Assembly: GCA_015222295.1 (NCBI GenBank)
Contig: JADFUZ010000079.1
Span: 1 to 15,355 of the forward strand
DNA length: 15,355 nt
Direction of reading: 5' to 3'
DNA from: Chloroflexota bacterium
GTDB lineage: Bacteria > Chloroflexota > Dehalococcoidia > GIF9 > AB-539-J10
Of the stretch, positions 1 to 7,576 are shown piece after piece. A program made the position numbers and the translations under genes. Under the pieces are notes generated by a model. That model saw only the letters and a program-made list of their open reading frames with translations. It was not told the DNA's origin and ran no database searches. Each line of letters begins with the position of its first letter. The stretch's first letter is position 1.

Positions 1-1537
1 CCACGGCAGCTTCGAGCAACGATTTTCCCGTTCGCTGCCGGGATGACGCTCCCTTCTTCTCGTCAACCAATATACACCTTATCTTGTAAGGCTGCCCGAA
101 GACCTCCTTGAGTTTCCTCTCCACCAGATACTTATACTTGGGGTCTTCGATTTTCTCCTTGTGAAACGCATAGTAGAATCCCAATACTAAGGTATCATCC
201 TCAAGCCCCACGGGCTCGCAAGCGCTGCGCAAGAAGGCATCAAGGCTGCCGCTCGAACCTTCCCCACGTAGAGACCGAACGAGGTCCTTCCAGTGGCTGC
301 GCACGTATTCAAAGCCGTGGAGATTCTCTTCACTGGAGTCCTTGGCATCACCTGCTGCCTCGGCAACTCCGGCTTCAGGAAAGGGCTGGGTAGACTCCTG
401 AGACGGACTCGCAACGCTGGCTGGCTCAGACCGTTCTGTCGTAGCTGCCGGCTGCTCACCTGTGGAGGGCAGAGCACTGCCTACCAGAGCCAGTTCCAAA
501 GGCAAGGCAGAGTAACCCTCGCTGCGATAGTCTACGCTGGAAAAAGCTTTGACTATCGTGAGCAAGTAATCAAGCGTTGTGCCAGCCACCAGACTCCTCA
601 TCTCAGTCAAATCCTCCCTGGTGACATCAACAGCTTCCTCGCAATCAGACTTGACCAGCAACAAACCTCGAAGATATCCCAGTAGCTCCAGGTTAAACTG
701 ACGAAGGTCAATGCCATCACTGTTGACATCATTTATGACGTGCAGGCCAGCAGGGATATCCCTGTCGACAATATGTTTCGCCAATTGAGGCACTCTCGAA
801 TCCCCGGTCTGCCCCAGTGCTGACTGAACCTGGTCAAGACCAATCTCGTCGCCGTAGTAAGTCATCAGCTGTTGCAATATGTTCTCAGCATCTCGCAGAC
901 TACCTGTGGACGCCCGGGCAACAAGCCCAAGAGACTCCTCTCCAATACGAACACCCTCTTTCTCACAGATTAGCGCCAATTTGGCCTTTATGGCCGCCTG
1001 GGACAGGCGATGGAAACTAAATCGCTGGCACCGGGACACAATCGTAGGCGGTACCTGATGCGGTTCTGTAGTTGCCAGGACGAAGATAACGTGGCCGGGC
1101 GGTTCTTCCAGGGTCTTCAGCAAGGCATTGGCAGCCGGCTCAGTAAGCATGTGAACTTCGTCGGTGATGTACACCCGATAACGGCCAATGCTGGGAGCAT
1201 AATTGACCTTTTCCCTGAGGCTGCGGATGTCATCGATGCCACGATTGCTGGCGGCATCTATCTCTATTACATCTAGTGCACTGCCTTCGGTAATCGAGCG
1301 ACACATATCGCAGGCATTGCATGGCTCGCCACCAACTTGATTGGCGCAGTTCACTGCCTTCGCCAGGATCCGCCCTGTGCTGGTCTTGCCCGTGCCCCGA
1401 GGACCACAAAAAAGATAGGCATGGGCCACCTTGCCTCCCTCCACAGCGCGGCGCAGAGTCTGAGTCACAGGCTCTTGCCCCACCACCTCAGCCAAGGTCT
1501 GTGGACGCCATTTGCGATAGAGAACCTCAGAGCCCAT
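1..1537 (-). CDS. dnaX: DNA polymerase III subunit gamma/tau (partial, C-terminus beyond window)
   Basis: Clamp-loader ATPase of the replicative polymerase. The minus-strand frame from the ATG at 1537 stays open to the window edge (512 codons), so the C-terminus is missing. Near residue 45 is the Walker A motif GPRGTGKTS. It is followed by a Cys4 zinc module whose last three cysteines lie in CNACDMC, by Walker B ITDEVHML, and by TTEPHQVPPTIVSRCQRF, which holds sensor 1 and the SRC arginine-finger motif. These are hallmarks of DnaX. A low-complexity Ser/Pro/Glu/Ala linker lies around residues 355-395, followed by the folded domain found in many non-proteobacterial DnaX proteins. I saw no A-rich slippery site that would make a short gamma form in the visible part. 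The start has no proper Shine-Dalgarno; a TATAAT lies 8 bp upstream. The sigma/DUF5667 pair lies just upstream on the same strand, about 55 bp away. Confidence 0.96.
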   Translation of the reverse strand, partial: MGSEVLYRKWRPQTLAEVVGQEPVTQTLRRAVEGGKVAHAYLFCGPRGTGKTSTGRILAKAVNCANQVGGEPCNACDMCRSITEGSALDVIEIDAASNRGIDDIRSLREKVNYAPSIGRYRVYITDEVHMLTEPAANALLKTLEEPPGHVIFVLATTEPHQVPPTIVSRCQRFSFHRLSQAAIKAKLALICEKEGVRIGEESLGLVARASTGSLRDAENILQQLMTYYGDEIGLDQVQSALGQTGDSRVPQLAKHIVDRDIPAGLHVINDVNSDGIDLRQFNLELLGYLRGLLLVKSDCEEAVDVTREDLTEMRSLVAGTTLDYLLTIVKAFSSVDYRSEGYSALPLELALVGSALPSTGEQPAATTERSEPASVASPSQESTQPFPEAGVAEAAGDAKDSSEENLHGFEYVRSHWKDLVRSLRGEGSSGSLDAFLRSACEPVGLEDDTLVLGFYYAFHKEKIEDPKYKYLVERKLKEVFGQPYKIRCILVDEKKGASSRQRTGKSLLEAAV

Positions 1538-1545
1538 ACCCCCCT

Positions 1546-1551
1546 ATTATA
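1546..1551 (-). promoter_or_regulatory. Candidate -10 box of dnaX (leaderless)
   Basis: The minus strand reads TATAAT, then eight bases (AGGGGGGT), then the dnaX ATG. Normal -10 spacing puts the transcription start about 2 nt before the ATG, so the mRNA would be essentially leaderless. The -35 region is weak (TTTAGC at 17 bp). The G-run is only 1 nt from the ATG, too close to act as a ribosome-binding site. Confidence 0.6.
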
Positions 1552-1592
1552 CTCCCAGCTGCCAAATCGCTAAAGGAGATCTACCACCCAAC

Positions 1593-2420
1593 TCATTGGC
1601 CTGAGGTATTCTGTATGATGGAAATCGTTCTATCGTAGTCTTCGGCGACATTCTCCATGGCGCGTGCTATGATCGGCTTGAGGACCTCGGGAGCTCTGAC
1701 CAAAGCATCCGTCAACGCCTGCACGCTCTCAGCGCGGCTTTGGCTCAAGAACGCTTCCAGTCCCTCGGTACCCTTTCCTTCAGAATACGCATCCGCGCCA
1801 GACGCCGCCGGCATTGGCGCCAGTGCTCTTGATCCTTCTTCGGCCACCTCCTCTGTCTTATCTCTCAAACACATTTCGCCCAAGTGCCTGGTGACTTGGT
1901 CGGCCAGCATGGAGACCTTATCTGCTTTGCCCTCGCGGGCCACCTCAACCATTTCATATGCCCGCCTCTCAGCGAACTCGACATGAAGTCGCGCCTGATC
2001 CACATCGGACCACGTTAATGTTACCCTCACCTGCTCTGCCGCCAGCTTGACCGGGTAGAGAAACTCATCAGGCACGGCGTTGGCCGAGGCAGCGGCTGTT
2101 CCTAGCCCGCCAACGAAAACCACCAGAAGGGCGGCCATGGCCATGGCCCAGCCCCTGCGCCAAATAGGAATTATCACTGTCCTTGCCACTTCCTCGCGAT
2201 TGGCATAGAACGCCGCTTGAAGCTCATACTCGGCTCGCGCCTTGAATTCAGCGTCAGGCCGAATAGCAGCACAGTTCCGACGACAAGCCCAACCCGCCTC
2301 GACTAGAGGCTCTAGCTGAGACGCCTGCTCAGGATAGGCAGCAAGACAATCGTCAATGCTCTCGCCACCAAACCTGCGTTCCAGACACTCATCCAGGATA
2401 TCTTCTATTTTGGGAATCAT
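1593..2420 (-). CDS. DUF5667-type membrane protein, probable anti-sigma or sigma-associated factor
   Basis: A 275-aa protein. Its N-terminal region (residues 6-45, with ILDECLERRFGGESIDDCLA and YPEQASQLEPL) is the short helical module typical of proteins encoded next to ECF sigma factors in Chloroflexota and related phyla. A single membrane helix spans about 91-113 (AMAALLVVFVGGLGTAAASA). It is followed by VPDEFLYPVKLAAEQVRVTL, the start of the DUF5667 domain, and then a charged, helical, presumably extracytoplasmic part to the C-terminus. The ATG overlaps the sigma stop codon as ATGA, which suggests translational coupling and paired function. By topology it could hold the sigma factor at the membrane, but the N-terminus lacks the classic HxxxCxxC zinc anti-sigma motif. 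The anti-sigma role is therefore inference from context. Confidence 0.8.
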   Translation of the reverse strand: MIPKIEDILDECLERRFGGESIDDCLAAYPEQASQLEPLVEAGWACRRNCAAIRPDAEFKARAEYELQAAFYANREEVARTVIIPIWRRGWAMAMAALLVVFVGGLGTAAASANAVPDEFLYPVKLAAEQVRVTLTWSDVDQARLHVEFAERRAYEMVEVAREGKADKVSMLADQVTRHLGEMCLRDKTEEVAEEGSRALAPMPAASGADAYSEGKGTEGLEAFLSQSRAESVQALTDALVRAPEVLKPIIARAMENVAEDYDRTISIIQNTSGQ

Positions 2421-2962
2421 TGCGCACTATCACCCAACATCAGTTTTCTTAAGGCCACTATGCCGTTGTATTGCAATGCCTTCACCGTCCCCGTGTTCTT
2501 CCCCAGAGCTTCCGATACTTCGGCAGTAGAAAACCCAGCACCGAAACGAAGTGAGATTACCTCACGCTGTGCTGGAGACAGTTTCTTGATCTTGTCCCGT
2601 AGCTCCTCAACTTCAAATCTCTCTTCAGCAACAAGCGCCGGGTTCGGCTCATCAGCGACAACAATATTGTCCTCCAGTTCCACTCTCTCCACCTTCCCCT
2701 GCTTCCTCAATTGGTCAATTACATGGTTGTGCGCAATGCGAAATAGCCACGAAGCAAACGGCAGGTTTCGCCATCTGTAAGAGCCAATCGCCTCCAGGGC
2801 TTTCACAAACACCTCCTGAGTCAGGTCTTCAGCTTCGGCGCGATTCCCACATCTGAGGTAGACATAGCGATAGATCTTGTCGAAATAATCCCGATACAGT
2901 TGAGCAAAAGCCTCTCCATCACCCTTTATCGCCCGCGAGACTACATCCTTCTCAATAGACAT
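2417..2962 (-). CDS. ECF-type RNA polymerase sigma factor
   Basis: A 181-aa sigma-70 family protein. Region 2 covers about residues 17-90, with the core-binding and -10 recognition segment YRYVYLRCGN, AEDLTQEVFVKAL and ASWLFRIAHNHVIDQLRK. Region 4 covers about 128-176 (LSPAQREVISLRF, then the helix-turn-helix FSTAEVSEALGKNTGTVKAL), which recognises the -35 element. Region 3 is absent, as in ECF factors, and the length is normal. The next gene is a DUF5667 membrane protein overlapping by 4 bp. The ATG at 2962 has no Shine-Dalgarno. A perfect TATAAT lies 13 bp upstream, and a 10-bp inverted repeat covers both the start codon and the -10 box, suggesting tight control. I cannot assign an ECF group or target genes. 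Confidence 0.93.
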   Translation of the reverse strand: MSIEKDVVSRAIKGDGEAFAQLYRDYFDKIYRYVYLRCGNRAEAEDLTQEVFVKALEAIGSYRWRNLPFASWLFRIAHNHVIDQLRKQGKVERVELEDNIVVADEPNPALVAEERFEVEELRDKIKKLSPAQREVISLRFGAGFSTAEVSEALGKNTGTVKALQYNGIVALRKLMLGDSAQ

Positions 2963-2978
2963 CGAACTGATGTCTATT
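2954..2978. repeat. Perfect 10-bp inverted repeat over the sigma gene start codon
   Basis: On the plus strand the arms are AATAGACATC (2954-2963) and GATGTCTATT (2969-2978), separated by GAACT. The repeat spans the sigma ATG (2960-2962) and overlaps the proximal half of the candidate -10 box (2976-2981). As DNA it could be a dimeric operator. As RNA it could be a hairpin that hides the start codon, if transcription begins upstream of it. Confidence 0.85.
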
Positions 2979-2981
2979 ATA
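2976..2981 (-). promoter_or_regulatory. Candidate -10 box of the sigma/DUF5667 operon
   Basis: A perfect TATAAT on the minus strand, 13 bp before the sigma ATG. The predicted start leaves a leader of about 7 nt with no Shine-Dalgarno. No convincing -35 is seen at 16-18 bp, nor a GGAAC-type ECF -35, so autoregulation by the encoded sigma is not supported by the visible motif. Confidence 0.5.
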
Positions 2982-3213
2982 TAGGAAAACGAAAACGCGG
3001 AAGGAAAGGTTTACGCCGAAGGTGTAACAGGGCCATTCACCGCTGCCCTGCAGAGGGCCGAACCCGCCCAACAGACGAGCCGTGCGAGTTCTCTCTGCGA
3101 CGATCGCTCGCAAGGCCCACAGAGACCACCGCCCGAGTAGGACGGAGGACTATAAGACTGACCCTCGGTTAGCTACAATGGCGCCAACTGCTGTTCAACG
3201 GGAGCAAAGAAAC
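2979..3213. other. Intergenic region with several short inverted repeats, no gene recognised
   Basis: About 235 bp between the zinc-ribbon gene and the sigma gene. Reading the plus strand, it contains TTACGCC/GGTGTAA (3011-3027, with one G-T pair), CAGGGC/GCCCTG (3028-3050), TGCGAG/CTCGCA (3083-3112) and CCGAG/CTCGG (3133-3168). A plus-strand frame crossing it is Arg-rich and looks non-coding. I recognise no known RNA family here. A structured RNA is possible but unproven. Confidence 0.35.
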
Positions 3214-3654
3214 TCAGGAAACCTTGCTGGCCTGTTTCTCCGCCCAATTGCCCACCCATGGCAGCTTCCACATCTTGCCGGTTCCCGCCTGGATCAGCAG
3301 AATAACCCACAGAACGAGCATCAGAATCCAGACAAGCGGCGACAGAACCCAACCGACGAATGGGATCAAGGTTACAATGATTTGGACTACGGTTAACACG
3401 CCAAAGGTCATGATTGACTGCCACGCATGGAACTTGACGAAGGTGCTCTTCTTCTCCAGCACTACGAAGATTATTCCCGTTATCCAACCAGCCACGTAGC
3501 AAAGCAGCCCGGCCACGTTAGGCGCCAATCCGGTGCTGGTCTCAGATGATGCAGGTGCCCCCGAAGAGGCAGGCACAGCACCAAGAGCAGCGCCACACTT
3601 CGAGCAAAACTTGCCATCATCGGGGTTCTCGGTACCACATTTGGGACAGAACAT
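3214..3654 (-). CDS. Zinc-ribbon DUF4870 (Tic20-like) membrane protein
   Basis: A 146-aa protein. Residues 3-20 form a rubredoxin-like zinc ribbon (CPKCG, ten residues, CSKCG). A Pro/Ser/Ala-rich linker follows to about residue 42. Two or three hydrophobic segments follow, including GLLCYVAGWITGIIFVVLE (about 47-66), a central segment with TFGVLTVVQIIVTLIPFVGW, and LVWILMLVLWVILLIQA. The GLLCYVAGWITGIIFVVLE / FVKFHAWQS pattern matches the DUF4870 family of small membrane proteins of unknown function. The ribosome-binding site AGGAGG lies 7 nt before the ATG. It follows gap by 84 bp and has its own candidate promoter in that gap, so it may be transcribed with the glycolytic operon, separately, or both. 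No biochemical role can be assigned. Confidence 0.88.
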   Translation of the reverse strand: MFCPKCGTENPDDGKFCSKCGAALGAVPASSGAPASSETSTGLAPNVAGLLCYVAGWITGIIFVVLEKKSTFVKFHAWQSIMTFGVLTVVQIIVTLIPFVGWVLSPLVWILMLVLWVILLIQAGTGKMWKLPWVGNWAEKQASKVS

Positions 3655-3701
3655 TTCCTCACCTCCTGTTTCTTACTCTGCAAATTCAATGCCGCAAACA
3701 C

Positions 3702-3734
3702 GATATGATGCAATTGGGGTCATATCATTGTCAA
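3702..3734 (-). promoter_or_regulatory. Candidate promoter with inverted repeat for the zinc-ribbon gene
   Basis: On the minus strand a perfect -35 TTGACA (3729-3734) lies just after the gap stop codon. After an 18-bp spacer comes CATCAT (3705-3710), a 4/6 match to the -10. A perfect 7-bp inverted repeat, GATATGA (3702-3708) and TCATATC (3720-3726), occupies the spacer and -10 and could be an operator. Confidence 0.4.
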
Positions 3735-3738
3735 TAGC

Positions 3739-4752
3739 TCACAGGCCTTTGCTGCCGATATAGGCGGCAAGATCAGCAAGACGGCAGCTATAACCCCACT
3801 CATTATCATACCAGGCCAGTACCTTCACCATCTTGCTGTCGATAACCATAGTGCTGAGGGCATCGAAAATAGCGCTCGCCGGGTTGCCCCTGAAATCCGA
3901 ACTCACCAGGGGTTCATCGCAGTACTCTATGATTCCCTTCAACTGTCCCTCAGTGGCCCTTTGAAAGACGCTATTGATTTCCTCCACAGTCACCTCCCTG
4001 TCAAGGTCAGCCACAAAGTCGACAACAGATACCACAGGTGTAGGGACCCTGATGGCAATCCCGTGAAGCCTGCCCTTGAGTTCGGGGATAACCACACCCA
4101 CGACACGAGCCGCACCCGTAGTAGTGGGGATGATATTGGTAGCAGCAGCTCGCGCCCTGCGAAGGTCGCGATGAAATACGTCCAGAATCCTCTGATCGTT
4201 GGTATAAGAATGGATAGTAGTCATCAGGCCACGGGCAACCCCAAAGCTCTGGTGAAGGACCTTGACCACCGGAGCGATGCAGTTAGTAGTACAGGAGCCG
4301 TTCGATATGATCCGGTGCTTCGACGGATCGTATTTCTCCTCGTTAACGCCAAGGACAATGCTTATGTCCTCGTTCCGAGCTGGCGCTGAAATAATCACTT
4401 TCTTGGCGCCACCTTGCAAATGAGCAGCAGCCTTCTCAGCCTGGGTGAAAAGCCCCGTTGACTCAATGACGATATCCACTCGGTAGTCTTGCCAGGGAAT
4501 TTTGGCCGGGTCGCGCTCAGCCAACACTTTTACCTCACCATCATCGATCAGGATAGAGTCCCCCTTGGCTTCAACTTTGCCTGGATAGATACCATAATTG
4601 CTATCGTACTTGAAAAGGTGCGCATTGGTCTCAGCATCAGTGAGGTCGTTCACCGCCACCACGCTCAGCTTTCCGCCCTGCCGCTGGTTTATTGCCTTTA
4701 GTGCCAACCTGCCAATACGCCCAAAACCATTAATGCCTACTCTTATCGCCAT
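3739..4752 (-). CDS. gap: Glyceraldehyde-3-phosphate dehydrogenase, type I
   Basis: Glycolytic and gluconeogenic enzyme converting glyceraldehyde-3-phosphate, phosphate and NAD+ to 1,3-bisphosphoglycerate. At 337 aa it has the family's normal length. The N-terminal Rossmann motif is VGINGFGRIGR (5-15). An acidic residue in VNDLTD near 36-39 favours NAD. The catalytic Cys154 sits in SNGSCTTNC (usually SNASCTTNC), and the base His181 in TTIHSYT. Further signatures are DLRRARAAATNIIPTTTGAA, and WYDNEWGYSCR near the C-terminus. Ribosome-binding site AAGGAGG lies 7 nt before the ATG. It follows the MBL-fold gene by 16 bp and eno lies two genes upstream, so lower glycolysis appears co-transcribed. 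Nothing is broken or unusual. Confidence 0.98.
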   Translation of the reverse strand: MAIRVGINGFGRIGRLALKAINQRQGGKLSVVAVNDLTDAETNAHLFKYDSNYGIYPGKVEAKGDSILIDDGEVKVLAERDPAKIPWQDYRVDIVIESTGLFTQAEKAAAHLQGGAKKVIISAPARNEDISIVLGVNEEKYDPSKHRIISNGSCTTNCIAPVVKVLHQSFGVARGLMTTIHSYTNDQRILDVFHRDLRRARAAATNIIPTTTGAARVVGVVIPELKGRLHGIAIRVPTPVVSVVDFVADLDREVTVEEINSVFQRATEGQLKGIIEYCDEPLVSSDFRGNPASAIFDALSTMVIDSKMVKVLAWYDNEWGYSCRLADLAAYIGSKGL

Positions 4753-4768
4753 TGCTCTGCCTCCTTCT

Positions 4769-5764
4769 CTATTCCTTGGCTAGAAATTGAGAAACCCCAT
4801 CTCTTTCTATCCTGCCTAACTTGCCGTCCAGGGTTAGCAGCCTTAGGTGAGCAATAGTCTCAAACAGAGCCAGACGCTTATCCCAAGGCCCCAAATCAGT
4901 GAAGGCAACGCCACCGATGTCAGGCTTCCAGGGGATCTCGGTAGCCACCTCATAAGCCGTCTTCAAACCGTCGTTCAAGACCTTCATGATAGTTCTCTCC
5001 CTCCGCTCATGATAGGCAAGTATCTCTGCCGCCCTCAACTTCAGGCCATTAAACACCGGCCCATGTCCCGGGAAGACAAAGCCAACCTGAAGTTGCTCCA
5101 GCATCCCCAGGGAATTGATGTAGTCCCGCAAAGGATTGTCGCCTGATTGGGGATGAAGGCCCACATGGGGAGTGGTTTCGAACAAAACGTGGTCACCAGA
5201 GAACAGCCACCGCTTCCTTCGCTCGTAAAGACATATGTGACCAGGCGAATGCCCCGGCGTCTGCAACACCTCGAACTCCAACTGGCCAGTAGAAAACCTG
5301 TCTCCGCCGCTCACCGTGACGTCGGGCAAACCTGGCGAAGCGAACTGTCTCATCCACAGTGAGGCCTCTTTGAGTTCAGGCAATCCAGTCTGAGGGACTC
5401 CGTTCTCCCTGAGCTCGCCTTCCAAATCATTGAGCAGGCCATCGAAATCCGTGTATCTCGCCTCGATGAGGCCCGCTTCAATTCTATGAACGGCCACTTT
5501 CGCTTCGCAAAGCTCTCTCAGCTTGCTTGCCAGCCCGCAATGGTCAGGGTGAATGTGAGTGACAATGATCCAATTGATGTCTTGGAACTTCAGACGATCT
5601 TCCAGCAAGCCTTCTCTGAAGGCCCAGAGGCTCTCTGAGCTGTCCCAGCCACTGTCAACCAGCACATTCCCATCGCTTCCCTCGATCACATATACGTTGG
5701 TGTACTCCGGCGCGTCCTGGGGAAAGGGAAGCCTTATCTGGTGTACTCCAGTGACTATCTCCAC
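4769..5764 (-). CDS. MBL-fold metallo-hydrolase (glyoxalase II/LACTB2-like)
   Basis: A 331-aa metallo-beta-lactamase fold protein, predicted cytoplasmic. The dinuclear metal motif is THIHPDHCG (His70, His72, Asp74, His75). The second histidine is in TPGHSPGH, the bridging aspartate in FSGDHVLFET, and the last histidine in FPGHGPVF. After the hydrolase domain, about residues 250-320 contain helices such as LAYHERRERTIMKVL, which resemble the winged-helix tail of LACTB2-like and polyketide-type thioesterase relatives. The start is GTG inside the last codons of eno (10-bp overlap), with GGAGAGG 8 nt upstream. Its place between eno and gap suggests a co-expressed hydrolase, perhaps acting on thioesters or damaged metabolites, but the substrate cannot be read from sequence. 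Confidence 0.9.
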   Translation of the reverse strand: MEIVTGVHQIRLPFPQDAPEYTNVYVIEGSDGNVLVDSGWDSSESLWAFREGLLEDRLKFQDINWIIVTHIHPDHCGLASKLRELCEAKVAVHRIEAGLIEARYTDFDGLLNDLEGELRENGVPQTGLPELKEASLWMRQFASPGLPDVTVSGGDRFSTGQLEFEVLQTPGHSPGHICLYERRKRWLFSGDHVLFETTPHVGLHPQSGDNPLRDYINSLGMLEQLQVGFVFPGHGPVFNGLKLRAAEILAYHERRERTIMKVLNDGLKTAYEVATEIPWKPDIGGVAFTDLGPWDKRLALFETIAHLRLLTLDGKLGRIERDGVSQFLAKE

Positions 5765-7071
5765 AGCTTCAGCCTCTCCAGGCTACGGAAAGCGGCCCTG
5801 CCCTGGTAACGGGCGCAACTGCCCAACTCCTCCTCTATTCTAAGGAGACGATTATATTTGGCTAGTCTCTCTCCCCGGCAAGGAGCACCAGCCTTAATGA
5901 ATTCTGCGTCAACAGCTAGCGATAGGTCAGCTATGATCGTGTCTTCAGTTTCGCCAGAACGATGACTAATGACGGTTGTCCATGCCGCCTTTTGCGCCTT
6001 CTTGACAACATTCAAGGTTTCACTAAGCGTGCCTATTTGATTTGGCTTGATGAGAATCGAGTTGGAGGCTGTCTCCGCGATGCCTCTCTCAAGGCGCTCT
6101 ATGTTCGTGGCGTAGAGATCGTCGCCCACAAGTTGAACCTTCCCTCCCAATCTGGCCGTCAGCAGCACCCACCCGTCCCAGTCATCCTCAGCCAAGCCAT
6201 CCTCAATGCTGATGATTGGATAGTTGGCTACCCAGTCAGCATAGTAGTCCACCATTTCTCCAGAAGTGAGTCTGACTCCCTCACGAGACAGGACATACCT
6301 GCCATCGTGATAGAAAGTGCTCGCTGCTGGGTCCAGAGCGATAAATGCATCCTCACCAGCCTTATACCCGGCCAGGTCGATAGCCGCCAGGATCAGCTCT
6401 ACCGCCTCCTTATTGGAACTAAGGCTGGGAGCAAATCCACCCTCATCGCCCACGTTGGTGTTCAATCCCTTGTCCCGGAGAACCCGGCGCAAACAGTGGT
6501 AGACTTCGCTGCTCATCCGCATGGCCTGAGCAAAACTGGCCGCACCAATAGGCACTACCATGAACTCCTGAAAATCCGTGGAGTCCAGGGCGTGCTTACC
6601 GCCATTCATGATGTTCAGCATGGGGACAGGCAGGAGATTGGCCCTTGCTCCACCCAGATAGCGATAGAGAGGAAGACCCAGAAAACTGGCTGCAGCCTGT
6701 GCTACTGCCAGAGATACCCCTAGAACAGCATTAGCTCCAAGCCTGCCCTTGTTGGCAGTACCATCAAGCTCAATCAATTTCCGATCGATAGCTGCCTGTT
6801 CCAGGACTGAAGTGCCTATTACCGCTGAAGCAATATCGCTATTGACATGCTCCACGGCCTTCAGCACCCCCAGCCCGCCATACCTGTTGCTGTCGCCGTC
6901 TCGCAGTTCCACTGCCTCATACTTCCCCGTGCTTGCCCCCGAGGGCACACAAGCCACGCCCGTACTGCCATCGACCAAAACGATTTCCACCTCCACAGTG
7001 GGATTGCCTCGCGAATCGATAATCTCCCTGCCCTTGATGCTTTCGATGCCTGCCATTTCCACGTTAATCAT
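5755..7071 (-). CDS. eno: Enolase (phosphopyruvate hydratase)
   Basis: Interconverts 2-phosphoglycerate and phosphoenolpyruvate. At 438 aa it is slightly longer than the usual 415-432, with a short basic tail. The N-terminal signature is REIIDSRGNPTVEVE, then SGASTGKYEAVELRDGD. Catalytic Glu210 is in NVGDEGGFAP and Lys342 in LIKPNQIGT. Metal ligands are Asp247 (ALDPAAS), Glu290 (SIEDGLAEDDW) and Asp317 (VGDDLYATN). Substrate residues are His370 (SHRSGETEDT) and Lys393. The loop usually written HADNSTDFQEFM reads HALDSTDFQEFM here, and GAPCRSER reads GAPCRGER; both are minor. The ATG at 7071 has an AGGTAGG-like ribosome-binding site, and an alternative start is Met6. It lies 9 bp after the LOG-like gene. 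Confidence 0.98.
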   Translation of the reverse strand: MINVEMAGIESIKGREIIDSRGNPTVEVEIVLVDGSTGVACVPSGASTGKYEAVELRDGDSNRYGGLGVLKAVEHVNSDIASAVIGTSVLEQAAIDRKLIELDGTANKGRLGANAVLGVSLAVAQAAASFLGLPLYRYLGGARANLLPVPMLNIMNGGKHALDSTDFQEFMVVPIGAASFAQAMRMSSEVYHCLRRVLRDKGLNTNVGDEGGFAPSLSSNKEAVELILAAIDLAGYKAGEDAFIALDPAASTFYHDGRYVLSREGVRLTSGEMVDYYADWVANYPIISIEDGLAEDDWDGWVLLTARLGGKVQLVGDDLYATNIERLERGIAETASNSILIKPNQIGTLSETLNVVKKAQKAAWTTVISHRSGETEDTIIADLSLAVDAEFIKAGAPCRGERLAKYNRLLRIEEELGSCARYQGRAAFRSLERLKLWR

Positions 7072-7080
7072 GAATCGGAC

Positions 7081-7560
7081 CTACCTTTCTACGCCGCTCT
7101 GAGCCAGAGAAATTGCTGTGTCCACCGCTTCGGTAGCGGTATGGACTCTTACGAGAGGGTCATCTTCCTGGCCAAGCCGTGACAGTAGCCAGGTATTCAA
7201 GCCAATCACGGGAATCCCTCTCTTCAGTGCATAAGCAATCTCGCTGAGCGTTCCGTAGCCACCACCAATCGCAATCACCGCCCGAGCTGATTTCACCACC
7301 GCCATGTTTCTGGCATAGCCCACACCCGTGACTATGGGGATGTCAACATACGAGTTTGCCACGCTTGAGTCTTCCCCCGGCAGAATGCCAACGGTCAGTC
7401 CACCCTTTGCCTTAGCTCCACGACAGACAGCCTCCATCACGCCACCCAGACCACCACAAATCACCGTGGCACCACGACCTGCCAATCCTTCGCCCACAGC
7501 TTCAGCCAACTCGGCTTCGTCCGCCGACCCAGAAGAGTCTCCGACTACCGCGATAAGCAT
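7081..7560 (-). CDS. TIGR00725/LOG-like Rossmann-fold protein
   Basis: A 159-aa protein with the Rossmann fold of the SLOG/LOG superfamily, starting LIAVVGDSSGS. The nucleotide-binding glycines are in ICGGLGGVMEAV (about 34-45). The second signature, AIGGGYGTLSEIAYAL (about 97-112), corresponds to PGGxGTxxE of the lysine-decarboxylase-like/LOG phosphoribohydrolases, with the glutamate kept. Known LOG enzymes cleave nucleoside 5'-monophosphates such as cytokinin ribotides, but the TIGR00725 subgroup has no settled substrate. I therefore do not claim that activity. It sits between pth and eno with 28 and 9 bp gaps. An extended -10 (TGGTATACT) lies 16 bp upstream and could provide an extra promoter for this gene and eno. 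Confidence 0.88.
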   Translation of the reverse strand: MLIAVVGDSSGSADEAELAEAVGEGLAGRGATVICGGLGGVMEAVCRGAKAKGGLTVGILPGEDSSVANSYVDIPIVTGVGYARNMAVVKSARAVIAIGGGYGTLSEIAYALKRGIPVIGLNTWLLSRLGQEDDPLVRVHTATEAVDTAISLAQSGVER

Positions 7561-7576
7561 CCTGACCCCAGTCTGG

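Noticed and set aside
3013..3028. Glycine-riboswitch-like string CGCCGAAGGTGTAA
   Set aside because: It resembles one conserved segment of the aptamer, but the other required segments (GGAGAG before it, CTCAGGCAAAAGGAC after it) are missing and no glycine gene follows.
2900..3172. Plus-strand Arg-rich open frame of 90 codons crossing the sigma start
   Set aside because: Low-complexity basic translation overlapping a clear gene; no homologous family is recognisable.
5962..6723. Long plus-strand open frame (253 codons) antisense to eno
   Set aside because: It lies wholly inside an intact enolase gene on the other strand, with no family motifs or ribosome-binding site that I can see.
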